64,000 bases of DNA from RGIG7332 sp045580305 (GTDB lineage Bacteria; Bacillota; Clostridia; Oscillospirales; JAAYXM01): positions 25,985 to 89,984 of the forward strand of contig JAZNNQ010000033.1 in NCBI GenBank assembly GCA_045580305.1, in the 5' to 3' direction. How positions within the stretch are numbered: position 1 is the stretch's first letter; each line of letters opens with the position of its first letter. Below the pieces are notes generated by a model that saw nothing but the letters and a program-made list of their open reading frames with translations, had not been told where the DNA came from and ran no database searches. Both the position numbers and the translations under genes were made by a program. This document shows positions 32,674 to 41,053 of the stretch, in pieces.

Positions 32674-32940
32674 ATGAACGAAGAGTACGGCGCAAACATC
32701 GTGTCTTTAACCGACGAAGAAGGTGTTGAGCACGAGTTCGAGCATCTCGATACTCTTGAGCTTAACGGCAATCTTTATCTCGCATTCGTTGAGGCAGGTA
32801 TCCCCGAGGATACCGAGGTTGAGCTTATCATTCTCCGTGCCGATGTTGACGAAAACGGCGAGGAAATTCTCTCCTCCATTGATGATGAAGATGAACTTCA
32901 GGCGGTATACGAGGCATTCCTTGAGGATGAAGAGGAATAA
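32674..32940 (+). CDS. DUF1292-family acidic protein
   Basis: 88 residues from ATG 32674, preceded by GTGAGGTG. The protein is highly acidic, and FEHLDTLELNGNLYLAFVEA followed by VELIILRADVDENGEEILSS matches DUF1292 (YrzB-like) proteins, frequent beside alaS, ruvX and mltG in Bacillota. Here it stands alone upstream of the 6S RNA gene. Function unknown. Confidence 0.85.
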   Translation: MNEEYGANIVSLTDEEGVEHEFEHLDTLELNGNLYLAFVEAGIPEDTEVELIILRADVDENGEEILSSIDDEDELQAVYEAFLEDEEE

Positions 32941-32955
32941 GGGACAGGCAGAGTC

Positions 32956-32985
32956 TTGAACTTTCCCTTCTTCATATGCTAAACT
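32956..32985 (+). promoter_or_regulatory. Promoter of the 6S RNA
   Basis: TTGAAC (32956-32961) and TAAACT (32980-32985) with 18 bp spacing and a TGC extended -10 element. Transcription would start near 32991. Confidence 0.65.
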
Positions 32986-32989
32986 GTTT

Positions 32990-33212
32990 GCAAGGTTAAA
33001 TTTTCCTGCCGGGTGCGTGATGTATCCTTTTAAACCCACATTTACGAAACGGGATTCCGGCACTTCTGTCACCGTTTGCAGGCCTCCCGATGTGCATTTC
33101 GCGCGTCGGATGTTGGAAGCAGTAAAGTGAGAGAGAGGAAACCCACCTGCTTATATGGTGCAGGTTGTTAAACGGGTACACACGGCCACGGCGGGACTCT
33201 ATACCCTGCATT
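32990..33212 (+). ncRNA. ssrS: 6S RNA (candidate)
   Basis: A non-coding region just downstream of a promoter folds as 6S RNA should. The closing stem is 33005-33027 with 33174-33195 (CCTGCCG with CGGCGGG, then GGT/GCC-type and CGTG/CACG pairs, then TGTATCC with GGGTACA). It extends outside by TGCAAGGT (32989-32996) with ACCCTGCA (33203-33210). A large internal bubble follows, with a small hairpin on its 3' side (CCTGC...GCAGG, 33146-33164). The terminal arm includes CACTT/AAGTG and the hairpin 33087-33109 (CCGATGTGC/GCGCGTCGG). 6S RNA binds sigma-A RNA polymerase by mimicking an open promoter. In Bacillus the 6S-1 gene lies near the tcdA homologue, matching this place. No covariance search was run. 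Confidence 0.72.
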
Positions 33213-33231
33213 ACGAAAGAGATGAATTTTA

Positions 33232-33942
33232 ATGGACACTATATTCCTGCGCGAAAAAATGCTTTTAGGCGATGAGGCCTTAACTAAAATTCATAATGCC
33301 CATGTAATTGTTTTTGGCTTGGGCGGTGTAGGCAGTTGGGCCGCTGAGGTTCTTGTGCGCTCCGGCGTTGGTGAGATAACTCTGGTCGACCACGACAGAG
33401 TCAGCGAAAGCAACATTAACCGACAACTTTGCGCTCTTCATAGCACTGTTGGTATGTACAAGGCAGAGGCACTCTCTTTCCGTCTGCACGATATCAACCC
33501 CAATTGCAAAATACACACGCGAAATGAACGCTACACGCGTGAAATGCGCGAGGAATTTTTCAATATTAAGTACGATTACATAATAGACGCCATTGACATT
33601 GTCACCTGCAAGCTGGATTTGATCGAAACCGCAATAAATCGAGATGTTCCGATAATCTCCGCTATGGGTACGGGTGATAAATTGGATGCCACACAGCTTA
33701 CGGTATGTGACATTTCAAAGACTTATAATTGCCCCTTGGCAAAGGTTATGCGCAAGGAGCTTCGTGCGCGCGGAATAAATCATCACAAGGTGGTATTTTC
33801 TCCCGAAGACAAAACGCTTTCCGAGCAGATCGATACTCCGCCCGAAGGTCGCCGCCATGTTCCCGGCAGTGTTGTCTGGGTGCCTGCGACCTGCGGTATA
33901 ATTATGGCAAGCGAAGTAATAATGGATATAACAAAAAGCTGA
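33232..33942 (+). CDS. tcdA: tRNA threonylcarbamoyladenosine dehydratase
   Basis: 236 residues of the ThiF/MoeB/E1 superfamily. VFGLGGVGSWAAEVLVRSGV is the nucleotide-binding loop and DHDRVSESNINRQLCALHST the E1-like signature. It lacks the CxxC zinc pairs of ThiF/MoeB, as in TcdA. It converts t6A37 to its cyclic form in tRNA. It lies downstream of the 6S RNA gene. Confidence 0.92.
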   Translation: MDTIFLREKMLLGDEALTKIHNAHVIVFGLGGVGSWAAEVLVRSGVGEITLVDHDRVSESNINRQLCALHSTVGMYKAEALSFRLHDINPNCKIHTRNERYTREMREEFFNIKYDYIIDAIDIVTCKLDLIETAINRDVPIISAMGTGDKLDATQLTVCDISKTYNCPLAKVMRKELRARGINHHKVVFSPEDKTLSEQIDTPPEGRRHVPGSVVWVPATCGIIMASEVIMDITKS

Positions 33943-33966
33943 GAAGTTTAAACTTCTCAGCTTTTT
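33936..33966. terminator. Bidirectional terminator between tcdA and a lipoprotein gene
   Basis: AAAGCTGAGAAG and CTTCTCAGCTTTTTT form a strong stem around TTTAAA. A-runs and T-runs on both sides suit both converging genes; it overlaps the tcdA stop. Confidence 0.9.
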
Positions 33967-33968
33967 TA

Positions 33969-34643
33969 TTATTTTGCTTCTGCATCGGTTTGAGTTATTT
34001 TCTTATAGGTAATAGGATATATATTTGTCATAATGTCCACAGCTTCTTCATCCATACCCTCGAGACCTGTTATTTCAAGTGTATCACCATTTAAAACATA
34101 GGTTTCAAACTTATTTTCATCAAAGCTGTCCTGATTTTCAGCGGTGTAAAGTTTTCCATCCTTTGCCTTGTACACACCGCTCTGCGCGCTTTCTGCGATA
34201 ATTTTCTTGAAGTCCTCAGCATTGAACTGCTTTTTAATTTCAGCTTCAATTGTTGTGCCTTCAGCGATACCGAGAATAGTGTTGATGTCAATATCCTTCT
34301 TCATCTGCGCCTTGAGCGCTTCAGCATAACTTACAAATCCTGCTGCTACCTGAGTTGCCATACTGTCCATCATTGCAGCAAAGGATTCTTCGGTAATTTC
34401 AGATACATAGGTGCCGTCTTCATTAAAGGTTGTTCTTATAACCACAGGCGTGTCGGTTATATTGATATATTGCTCAAGATCCGGGTTAACCTCGGTTAAA
34501 GAAGCCTTTATTCCCGCGCCGATGGTTTCACTCTTGTCAACAGTAGCCTCCCAGGTTCCGGTCAGATTGTCACCGCCGCCACATCCTGCGAGCAGAGACA
34601 CCAGCATAACCGCACAAAGCAAAACAGAAATTCTTTTCTTCAT
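33969..34643 (-). CDS. Predicted lipoprotein, unknown function
   Basis: 224 residues. The signal peptide MKKRISVLLCAVMLVSLLAG ends in a lipobox with Cys at 21 (LLAGC). The mature part starts with GGGDNLTGTWEATVDKS, a pattern like small stress- or sensor-type lipoproteins with repeated beta strands (ETYVLNGDTLEITGLEG). The gene stands alone between terminators. I do not recognise a specific family. Confidence 0.75.
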   Translation of the reverse strand: MKKRISVLLCAVMLVSLLAGCGGGDNLTGTWEATVDKSETIGAGIKASLTEVNPDLEQYINITDTPVVIRTTFNEDGTYVSEITEESFAAMMDSMATQVAAGFVSYAEALKAQMKKDIDINTILGIAEGTTIEAEIKKQFNAEDFKKIIAESAQSGVYKAKDGKLYTAENQDSFDENKFETYVLNGDTLEITGLEGMDEEAVDIMTNIYPITYKKITQTDAEAK

Positions 34644-34659
34644 AATTTATACCCTCCGT

Positions 34660-35541
34660 TTATTTATTTACCCCAGTGGGAATCTCATCATATATCGTCT
34701 TAATCTTAAAGCCTTCGCCAAGAACTTCACGCGCATCATTTATTATGATGAATGCACTGTTATCTATGCTTTTAATAAGTTTCACGATAACCGGCAATTC
34801 CTTTGGACTAACGACACAATAGAGCATTTTACCCTCGTTGCCGGTGTACATACCGGTACAATCCATACCGGTAACACCGCGTTCTAACACTTCCATTATT
34901 TTGGTGGCAATTTCTTCATATTTTGCGGATACCACCTGAACGCCCTTTGCAGCGTCACCAATTGCAACAATCGCATCGGTAACTATGGATGAAATATAAA
35001 GGGCTATTGCAGAATATACGGTAATGGTAAAATCGTGGAAAACCACACCGGAGAGTGCGATGATAAGAGTGTCGATTATCAAAATTATTGTAGCGACACT
35101 GATATGGGGTAAAAACCTTTTTATCATAAGTGCTGCAAAATCGCTGCCACCTGTGGATGCGCCAAATCTTACCGCAAGGCCTACACCCACACCCATAAGG
35201 ATACCACCAACAATAGTGGCGATTATAATATCGTCGGTATACTGTGGCAAATAGGATGTAAGCTCAAGAAATAAGGACAGCGAAAGGATACCCGAAATGG
35301 TTTTAACCACCGCATACTTTCCCAAAAACTTATAACCTAAAACAAACAAAATAGCATTGCATATCAAGTTTGTAATTGACATTTTTACGCTGAATAAATG
35401 TAATAGTATGGTTGCAATTGTTCCCACACCGCCGCCGGAGGTCTTGTTCGGTGCCAGGAACATATTTATACTGATTGCCAGAATAAGTGAGCCTAATGCT
35501 ATAAAAAAGTGCTCGCCGACAATGGATTTTATCTTTTTCAC
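34660..35541 (-). CDS. YitT-family membrane protein
   Basis: 293 residues with a GTG start at 35541, favoured because TGAGGTGAT is correctly placed. Five to six membrane segments are followed by a cytosolic DUF2179 domain (KYEEIATKIMEVLERGVTGM, then YTGNEGKMLYCVVSPKELPV). FGASTGGSDFAALMI is the core motif of the family. Transport is suspected but no substrate is known. A second member lies at 41580-42446. Confidence 0.9.
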   Translation of the reverse strand: MKKIKSIVGEHFFIALGSLILAISINMFLAPNKTSGGGVGTIATILLHLFSVKMSITNLICNAILFVLGYKFLGKYAVVKTISGILSLSLFLELTSYLPQYTDDIIIATIVGGILMGVGVGLAVRFGASTGGSDFAALMIKRFLPHISVATIILIIDTLIIALSGVVFHDFTITVYSAIALYISSIVTDAIVAIGDAAKGVQVVSAKYEEIATKIMEVLERGVTGMDCTGMYTGNEGKMLYCVVSPKELPVIVKLIKSIDNSAFIIINDAREVLGEGFKIKTIYDEIPTGVNK

Positions 35542-35563
35542 AATTATCACCTCATATTTAAAC

Positions 35564-35592
35564 ATTATAGCACAAGGCTAAATTGCCAACAA
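35564..35592 (-). promoter_or_regulatory. Promoter of the first YitT-family gene
   Basis: TTGTTG (35592-35587) and TATAAT (35569-35564), 17 bp apart on the minus strand. Confidence 0.7.
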
Positions 35593-35601
35593 CCCCCATT
35601 T

Positions 35602-36519
35602 TTATAAAATACCAAAAATAAGAAGTGATGTCACAATGCAAATTATGCTTATGGGAATGGACAGTGAATAGATGCAAGCGCAGACCGCAGGGTCAGCATT
35701 CATTCGTTCTGCCAGCACAGTGGATGTAGTTGAAACCGGTGCAAAGGTGCAAATGATAAGCGCCTGTTTAATTTCATTTGAAAACGGCAGCAATAAATAG
35801 AGAGTTACAACAGCAACTACAGCCATAACAAGCCTTACAACAGTAATGCTTATTACCTCTTTCAGAATACTCTTCTCAATTTTTATATCAAACATCATAC
35901 CTATCATAAACATGGCAAGAAAGGCATTTGCAGCTGCTATTGGTGAAATAAAGTCGAGCACCTTTCCGGGTATGGCAATTCCGGAAATAGAGATACAAAA
36001 CATAACAACATAGCTTATAAAAGGCGCACTGCTTAAAAGGCGCTTTACAATCAGCTTTATTGCCCCACCCTTTCTTTCATTCAGCATAGCATCGGTTATG
36101 GCATAGGAGCCACCGCAACACATAACCGCATTGCCCGCATCAAAAAGGCAGGTCGTGATTACCGCCGCAGGAGAAAAGAAACTCTGCGCAAATGGCATCG
36201 CAAAGGTGCCGATACTGTACCCCGGCACAAGATTTTGCCATAAAACCCGCTTCTCTTTCGACTTTTTACAGCTTAGTGCAATCGAAAGCAGCAATATGGC
36301 GACATTAAGTGCAAATCCTATTACCACCGCCAATATGAGGGATATATCCAGCTTATGAGATGCGAAGCTGGTTATTACCGCTGCCGGTAGCGTGACATAT
36401 ATTACCGCATTTGTGACCACCTTATAGTCGCGCTCTTTAAATAAGCCCGCTTTTTTCATCACATATGCCAAAATTATAATGAAAACAAACGAACATGACT
36501 TTAAAAGAATATCAATCAT
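35602..36519 (-). CDS. AEC-family transporter (auxin efflux carrier type)
   Basis: 305 residues with eight to ten membrane segments. The paired inverted repeats of the AEC family show in YVTLPAAVITSFASHKLDI and FAPVSTTSTVLAERMNADPA. Bacterial members export or import organic acids such as malate or malonate. The substrate cannot be told from sequence. It lies 9 nt downstream of the small alarmone synthetase gene, so the two may be co-transcribed. Confidence 0.87.
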   Translation of the reverse strand: MIDILLKSCSFVFIIILAYVMKKAGLFKERDYKVVTNAVIYVTLPAAVITSFASHKLDISLILAVVIGFALNVAILLLSIALSCKKSKEKRVLWQNLVPGYSIGTFAMPFAQSFFSPAAVITTCLFDAGNAVMCCGGSYAITDAMLNERKGGAIKLIVKRLLSSAPFISYVVMFCISISGIAIPGKVLDFISPIAAANAFLAMFMIGMMFDIKIEKSILKEVISITVVRLVMAVVAVVTLYLLLPFSNEIKQALIICTFAPVSTTSTVLAERMNADPAVCACIYSLSIPISIICIVTSLLIFGIL

Positions 36520-36528
36520 ATCCTACCC

Positions 36529-37161
36529 CTAATTTTTACTCTCCAAATATTTGCGAATTTGCTCCATACGATTGTCTAAATTCGCCGCCTTTTCCGCACA
36601 CTCCCGAAGTTCGTTCGCGATTTCTTCGGTGTGCTCGATATCTTTTTTGTATCTTATCTTATGTTCAAGGCTAGCCCACCAGTCCTGAGATATGGTGCGG
36701 AACTGAACCTCCACCTTCATAGGACGCTTTTCATCGTGTAAGAAGATCGGTATTTCAATAATAAGATGCAAGCTTCGGTATCCGTTATCCTTGGGATTTT
36801 CTATATAATCCTTTCGACTTATGAGTTTTATATCGTCCTGCTTCAAAAAAGCTTCGGACATTGTGTAAATGTCCGACGGAAAGCCACAAATAACGCGAAC
36901 CCCTGCTATATCATTTAAATGGTTTTCTATATTTTCAACTGTCGGGATTATTTCGCGCCTCCGCATCTTGTCCAAAATGCTTTCAGGAGATTTAAGTCGG
37001 CTTTTAATTGCTTCTATGGGATTTCGGTCGTATTGAAGCGATAACTCTTCACTTAGCACCTTAAACTTTGTCTCGACCTCCATCATTGCACACTTATAAT
37101 ATGCCATAAGCTCCTTATATGGCATTGTATGTGTTTCTATAAGTTCTTTTATTTTATCCAT
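36529..37161 (-). CDS. Small alarmone synthetase (RelA/SpoT-like GTP pyrophosphokinase)
   Basis: 210 residues, the size of single-domain SAS enzymes. AIKSRLKSPESILDKMRRRE, DIAGVRVICGFPSDIYTMSE, KDNGYRSLHLIIEIPIF and VEVQFRTISQDWWASLEHKI are the synthetase motifs. It makes (p)ppGpp from ATP and GDP/GTP. It has no hydrolase or regulatory domains, so it is constitutively capable or controlled by expression. It could be YjbM- or YwaC-type. Confidence 0.93.
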   Translation of the reverse strand: MDKIKELIETHTMPYKELMAYYKCAMMEVETKFKVLSEELSLQYDRNPIEAIKSRLKSPESILDKMRRREIIPTVENIENHLNDIAGVRVICGFPSDIYTMSEAFLKQDDIKLISRKDYIENPKDNGYRSLHLIIEIPIFLHDEKRPMKVEVQFRTISQDWWASLEHKIRYKKDIEHTEEIANELRECAEKAANLDNRMEQIRKYLESKN

Positions 37162-37163
37162 TA

Positions 37164-38030
37164 CTATTCTCCTTGAATTGTGGACAGCGTACCCATCTTT
37201 GCAGAATACGATCTTACATTCGTTATTGTCTCGCCGTCGATCTGCAGTGCGCTGGGGTTACTGAACTCCACAGAAATGCTCTTTCCTGTAAATATCTTAA
37301 CTTTCCTTTTGTACTTAATGTGCTTCCCCGGGAAAATCGTGGGAAATCTCCACAGCGCATAAAGCTTTCCTGCATCGTGGAACACCATAGTAGAAAGTAG
37401 TCCTTTCCCTCTGTCCTGATCCGGTGTTACCTTCATTCCCCCACCAAAAAATCTGCCGATCATAGTCGGGGCAAGCCAGAGCTTTTTATATTCAAACCGC
37501 TCTCCGTCGATAGTAACAACCGCATCTGCCGGCTTATATCCGCTTATAAATCCCTTAAGAGCGATCAAAAGATAATTCACTTTTTTATTCTTGCGGCGTC
37601 TTTCATTGCCCACCATACAGCAGTAGCCGTCTATACCATAGCCGACGCCGTTCACAAAACGATATGTATCGGTCCCGTTTACGGTAACCGTCGGGAGATT
37701 CTTAATATATTGGGTAATGGGAAACGGGCGTTCACTCTTGTCCATACCTATATCACGGGCAAAATCATTACCCGATCCGAGGGGATAAAAATATACTTCG
37801 TTTTCGATTGTATCCATTCTGTTGACAAAACGGTTAAGAGTTCCGTCACCGCCGCAGATTACGATATAATCTTCAGCTGCCATTGATGGCAACACTTCGT
37901 CGTAAGTCTCCTCTTTTGTTATATCATAAAGCTCTATTTCATCTGTTAAAATATTGTAAAGGTTATTGATTTTTTCATCATTTTTGCCTTTTCCCGCAAG
38001 CGGGTTATAGAGTACATATGCAATCGACAT
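37164..38030 (-). CDS. Diacylglycerol/lipid kinase family protein
   Basis: 288 residues. The NAD-kinase-like catalytic core shows YNPLAGKGKNDEKINNLYN at the N terminus, VICGGDGTLNRFVNRM and YPLGSGNDFARDIGM, as in DagK/YegS-type kinases. The C terminus (SVEFSNPSALQIDGETI) is also typical. It phosphorylates diacylglycerol or a related lipid at the membrane. It is followed within 3 nt by the alarmone synthetase, so the three downstream genes likely share a promoter at about 38.06 kb. Confidence 0.9.
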   Translation of the reverse strand: MSIAYVLYNPLAGKGKNDEKINNLYNILTDEIELYDITKEETYDEVLPSMAAEDYIVICGGDGTLNRFVNRMDTIENEVYFYPLGSGNDFARDIGMDKSERPFPITQYIKNLPTVTVNGTDTYRFVNGVGYGIDGYCCMVGNERRRKNKKVNYLLIALKGFISGYKPADAVVTIDGERFEYKKLWLAPTMIGRFFGGGMKVTPDQDRGKGLLSTMVFHDAGKLYALWRFPTIFPGKHIKYKRKVKIFTGKSISVEFSNPSALQIDGETITNVRSYSAKMGTLSTIQGE

Positions 38031-38051
38031 AAAATCACCCCCGTTTCAATA

Positions 38052-38080
38052 AGCATAACATAAATTACAAAATTCGACAA
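38052..38080 (-). promoter_or_regulatory. Promoter of the lipid kinase operon
   Basis: TTGTCG (38080-38075) and TATGCT (38057-38052) with 17 bp spacing on the minus strand. Confidence 0.7.
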
Positions 38081-38112
38081 TGGTGTTTTAGTTAAAAATA
38101 TTTTAAAATAAC

Positions 38113-38141
38113 TTGACAGAACGAGGTATTTTGTGTATACT
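38113..38141 (+). promoter_or_regulatory. tRNA-Trp promoter
   Basis: TTGACA (38113-38118) and TATACT (38136-38141) with exactly 17 bp spacing directly before tRNA-Trp, a near-consensus stable-RNA promoter. Confidence 0.9.
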
Positions 38142-38160
38142 GTAACAGCTGACAAAATTT

Positions 38161-38236
38161 AGGGGTATAGCTCAGTTGGTAGAGCAGCGGTCTCCAAAAC
38201 CGCGTGCCGAGGGTTCGAGCCCTTCTGCCCCTGCCA
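38161..38236 (+). tRNA. tRNA-Trp (anticodon CCA)
   Basis: A complete 76-nt cloverleaf: acceptor AGGGGTA/TGCCCCT, anticodon loop CTCCAAA (anticodon CCA) and encoded 3' CCA. Its 3' end begins an 81-bp sequence that is repeated exactly 201 bp downstream, which marks it as an insertion hot spot. Confidence 0.97.
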
Positions 38237-38299
38237 AAAAGAGAGATAACACTTTTTGTGTTATCTCTCTTTTTCTGTATTTAGGTAAATGGCTCGAAC
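38219..38299. repeat. 81-bp direct repeat, copy 1 (tRNA-Trp 3' end plus terminator)
   Basis: It runs from the 3' half of the tRNA T arm through CCA and the terminator to GGCTCGAAC. Copy 2 at 38420-38500 is identical in all 81 bases. The end GGCTCGAACCCT is the reverse complement of the tRNA T arm AGGGTTCGAGCC, so the repeat carries an inverted T-arm piece. Confidence 0.95.
38241..38275 (+). terminator. tRNA-Trp terminator (copy 1)
   Basis: GAGAGATAACAC and GTGTTATCTCTC form a perfect 12-bp stem with a TTTTT loop, followed by a T-run. The same terminator recurs as copy 2 at 38442-38476. Confidence 0.92.
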
Positions 38300-38641
38300 C
38301 CTGAGAGGGTGAGGTGCGTTAATAAAACAGTTTAGTAAACTGTTTTTAGCACCGAAGTCCGAGATGGGCACCGTTGCACGGCAACGGTCATTCGAGGACG
38401 ATACCTGCAAAGCAGGTATGCCCTTCTGCCCCTGCCAAAAAGAGAGATAACACTTTTTGTGTTATCTCTCTTTTTCTGTATTTAGGTAAATGGCTCGAAC
38501 ACGAGGCACGCGGAGCGTGCCGGGTGAGGTCGCGAGCGCTGCCGGTGGCAGATGAAGCGAGCGTAACGAAGCGCCGTGGTCGACAAGTGAGCCGCGGCAG
38601 TGGCGAATCGTCGGGTACCACAAGCGGGGTTGCGAAGCAAC
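38298..38641. repeat. Mosaic of short tri-loop hairpins after tRNA-Trp
   Basis: Between and after the repeats lie many small perfect hairpins, most with 3-nt purine-rich loops. They are ACCCT-GAG-AGGGT (38298-38310), ACCGTTG/CAACGGT (38370-38388), ATACCTGC-AAA-GCAGGTAT (38401-38419), GCACGC-GGA-GCGTGC (38506-38520), CTGCC-GGT-GGCAG (38539-38551) and GTTGC-GAA-GCAAC (38629-38641). The region is GC-rich and unlike the AT-rich genes beside it. It does not look like coding sequence, although a long frame crosses it. No gene is called at 38237-38808. Confidence 0.85.
38420..38500. repeat. 81-bp direct repeat, copy 2
   Basis: Identical to copy 1, offset 201 bp, without the 5' part of the tRNA. A third, degenerate copy of its core lies at about 38643-38674 (TTCGAGCC, then CCCTTGTCAAAAAGAGAG). 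Exact identity points to a recent event or active homogenisation. Confidence 0.95.
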
Positions 38642-38808
38642 TTCGAGCCTTATCATCCCTTGTCAAAAAGAGAGCTGAATCAACTATCGACAAACACTCT
38701 CAAACAGAGTATAATCAAAAAAAGAAGAATAATTTAAACAGTATTGCAAATTCACTTGCCCCTGTAGCTAACGGTGCTGCAACAATCACCGATTCAGACT
38801 CTGAAAAA

Positions 38809-39915
38809 ATGGTCAACTTTCTTTATAGTGAAGAAAGTCTTGGCAAGAACATGGATTTTTTGAAAAGAAATGATTACCCTTCCCCTGTTGATCGCAAATT
38901 AAACCAACAATATTATGGCAAGGCTAATGAATTTAAAAATTTAGCTAATCGTCTCAAAACACAAACAGAGAACATCATTAATCCAAAGCTTCCCGATGCT
39001 ACCGATCGCGCTTTTCTTAGCGGACTTATGGGCGATGAACGAGAAGATCAGGAATATCAGAAACAGCTTGCCAACGCAAAAGACACGAAAGCGGATTTTG
39101 CAAAGGCTTTCAATGGCTCACCGTTTGAAGGCTTGTTTAACACAAATGTCAACGCTCATAATACTGTACCAATAAAAAATCAAGGCTTATTTGATGTAAC
39201 ATCAACAGTAAATCGCAATCCCAACAGGAAACTCACACCCGACCACGCCATCAATCGCAATCCCAATACATCTCCCACCGTAACGCAGTTACCCTACGAC
39301 ATTAAGCATTCTTCAACAACAAACAATAACAGAGAAAATTCAATTGAAATATCACAACTAAAAAACACTAATCGTTTAGGAGGAGGCATTTGGTCTTTAA
39401 AAAACGATAGTCCTGGAGTTAGCATATTATCTCACTGGTTGTTTGGTGGCGGCAAGGATTACATTCACGAAGATGGTTATTGGGGGCAATATATGAAATC
39501 CAATGAAGTACTAAAGTCAAAAGTTAAGAATATTGTCTTACCTCTTGCAGATGGACTTAAAAACAATGAAAGCAAAGATGTGGATATAACAACATCGATG
39601 GTAATTGAAAACGGCGAAGACATCATTGGATATCAATATCTCCATGGTACTGATGAAAATGCAGGTGGTTTCAAAATTAAAGGAAAAATTTACAAGGATA
39701 GTTATGGCAATGTGACATATGATTTGAAATATACCTGGAATGATATAATTAATCCGAATTTGGAGTATTCTTCCGACTATGTCAAATCGGAATTTGCTAA
39801 ATCAATTCCATTTGCAGATCCAAAAGATTATGCAATCAGAATTTCATGGAACGACAAAACAGTAATAAAAGCTAATCCCGGATGGTTTAACTGGAACTCT
39901 GGTTGGCTTAAATAG
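38809..39915 (+). pseudogene. 5'-truncated large protein, toxin-like C-terminal part
   Basis: The frame is open from 38374, but codons before about 38640 run through the hairpin mosaic, and no in-frame start has a ribosome site. ATG 38809 is given only as the first ATG in ordinary coding sequence; it would give 368 residues. The first 100 residues are helical (EFKNLANRLKTQTENI). A low-complexity Asn/Pro linker follows (NRNPNRKLTPDHAINRNPNT). The last 150 residues form a beta-rich domain starting LGGGIWSLKNDSPGVSILSH and ending WFNWNSGWLK. A long disordered linker before a compact C-terminal domain, then small membrane-anchored genes, is the plan of polymorphic toxin and immunity loci. The toxin family is not recognised, and a phage structural origin is possible. 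Confidence 0.5.
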
Positions 39916-39925
39916 GAGGAAAGAT

Positions 39926-40321
39926 ATGCGAATAAAAAGGCTAATGTTAATATTTATCACTGTGTTGCTTTGCGCTTTTTTGTTATTTTCCTTTTTCTCA
40001 AAGCCTGTTAAACTGAACGAAGAAAAAAGCTACTTTTCAGACTTCTATGTAGAAGACGGTAAGGTATACTTCTATTGCGAGTTGGTAGTTGACAGTAGCC
40101 GCACTTGCGATGCAGAAATCATCGGCAATTTTGAACGGGAGCAAGACAAACTTTTAAAAGAAGCCACGGTTGTCGGATATGATAAAGAAACCGGAAGTAA
40201 TACTTTTCACATTGAGAAAGGTTCTAACAGAATTTCCGTTGTTTTTGTCGGCGCTCAAGGTAACACCGATAAAAAGCTTGATAGGCTCTTGCCCGATGAA
40301 ATTGAAATAATCCTCAAATAA
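39926..40321 (+). CDS. Small membrane-anchored protein, paralogue A
   Basis: 131 residues. A signal anchor (MLIFITVLLCAFLLFSFFS) leads to an extracellular beta-rich domain with FYVEDGKVYFYCELVV, KLLKEATVVGYDKETGSNTF and RISVVFVGAQGN. The last 95 residues align with the C-terminal half of the next gene. AGGAGGAAAGATATGCGAAT at its start is shared exactly with the lipoprotein gene at 41054, so the leader has been copied. It follows the toxin-like frame by 10 nt. An immunity role is a hypothesis. Confidence 0.68.
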   Translation: MRIKRLMLIFITVLLCAFLLFSFFSKPVKLNEEKSYFSDFYVEDGKVYFYCELVVDSSRTCDAEIIGNFEREQDKLLKEATVVGYDKETGSNTFHIEKGSNRISVVFVGAQGNTDKKLDRLLPDEIEIILK

Positions 40322-40334
40322 AGGATCGAGTGTT

Positions 40335-41015
40335 ATGAAAAAGCTTGTTTCTTCAATAGTTATAGTGCTTGCACTTATTTTTATTGTATGGCTACTTCCC
40401 TTTTTTAGATGTGAATATCTTACAGCGCGACATGGCGACGAATTTGACTTTGAATCGGCGTATAATGCAAATTCCGCTGAGTTTTTCAAGGTTATGTCTT
40501 ATAATCAAAATGAGGCAGAAATATATTATGTAGGCAAAAATTTTTCAATTGGGGAAATCTTACATTTTAAGAGAGACGGAGAAAAATGGGTGTATAGCGA
40601 CGCAGGAAATACAGTCTGGTCCGCTCTCGGCGGTACCGCTGATGACTCTATTTGGCCGTATTTCTGGCATAACTGGAAATATGTACTGATGCGGAAAGTA
40701 AATGTTGATTATGATAACTGCTCTTTCTCCCGCTTTTGGGTAGAGGATGACAAGGTATATTTAGAATGTGAGATAACAATCACCAGCAATTTAGAACACG
40801 ATGTCAGTATTGAAGCCAATTTTGGTGCAGATGAAGGGAAACTTTTAAAAGATGGTTTGCTAATCGGCTATGATAAGGAACTAAAGAGCGACTCTTTCCA
40901 TATTGAATACGGCACCAATAAATTTACCGTCATTTTCGTCGGCGACTATGGCGGAACCCCGCAAAAATCCGATGAGGACTTTTATGCCATTTGGGTCGAT
41001 CCGTATGTGCACTAA
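40335..41015 (+). CDS. Membrane-anchored protein, paralogue B (longer)
   Basis: 226 residues. The N-terminal anchor is VSSIVIVLALIFIVWLLPFF. Residues about 130-215 repeat the domain of the upstream gene (FWVEDDKVYLECEITI, KLLKDGLLIGYDKELKSDSF, KFTVIFVGDYGG). Residues 35-115 form an extra domain (VGKNFSIGEILHFKRDGEKW) with many aromatic residues. A tandem duplication followed by domain gain is the simplest history. Unknown function. Confidence 0.7.
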   Translation: MKKLVSSIVIVLALIFIVWLLPFFRCEYLTARHGDEFDFESAYNANSAEFFKVMSYNQNEAEIYYVGKNFSIGEILHFKRDGEKWVYSDAGNTVWSALGGTADDSIWPYFWHNWKYVLMRKVNVDYDNCSFSRFWVEDDKVYLECEITITSNLEHDVSIEANFGADEGKLLKDGLLIGYDKELKSDSFHIEYGTNKFTVIFVGDYGGTPQKSDEDFYAIWVDPYVH

Positions 41016-41053
41016 GTAAAACCCCGCTAACTGCGGTTCTTAGGAGGAAAGAT

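Noticed and set aside
38219..38500. CRISPR-like array
   Set aside because: Only two full repeat copies of 81 bp, containing a tRNA end and terminator, with no regular spacers and no cas genes nearby.
38374..38808. Frame open through the hairpin mosaic upstream of the toxin-like ORF
   Set aside because: It begins at an unsupported TTG inside a hairpin and translates repeat DNA; the opposite-strand frames there (38388-38693) are equally artificial.
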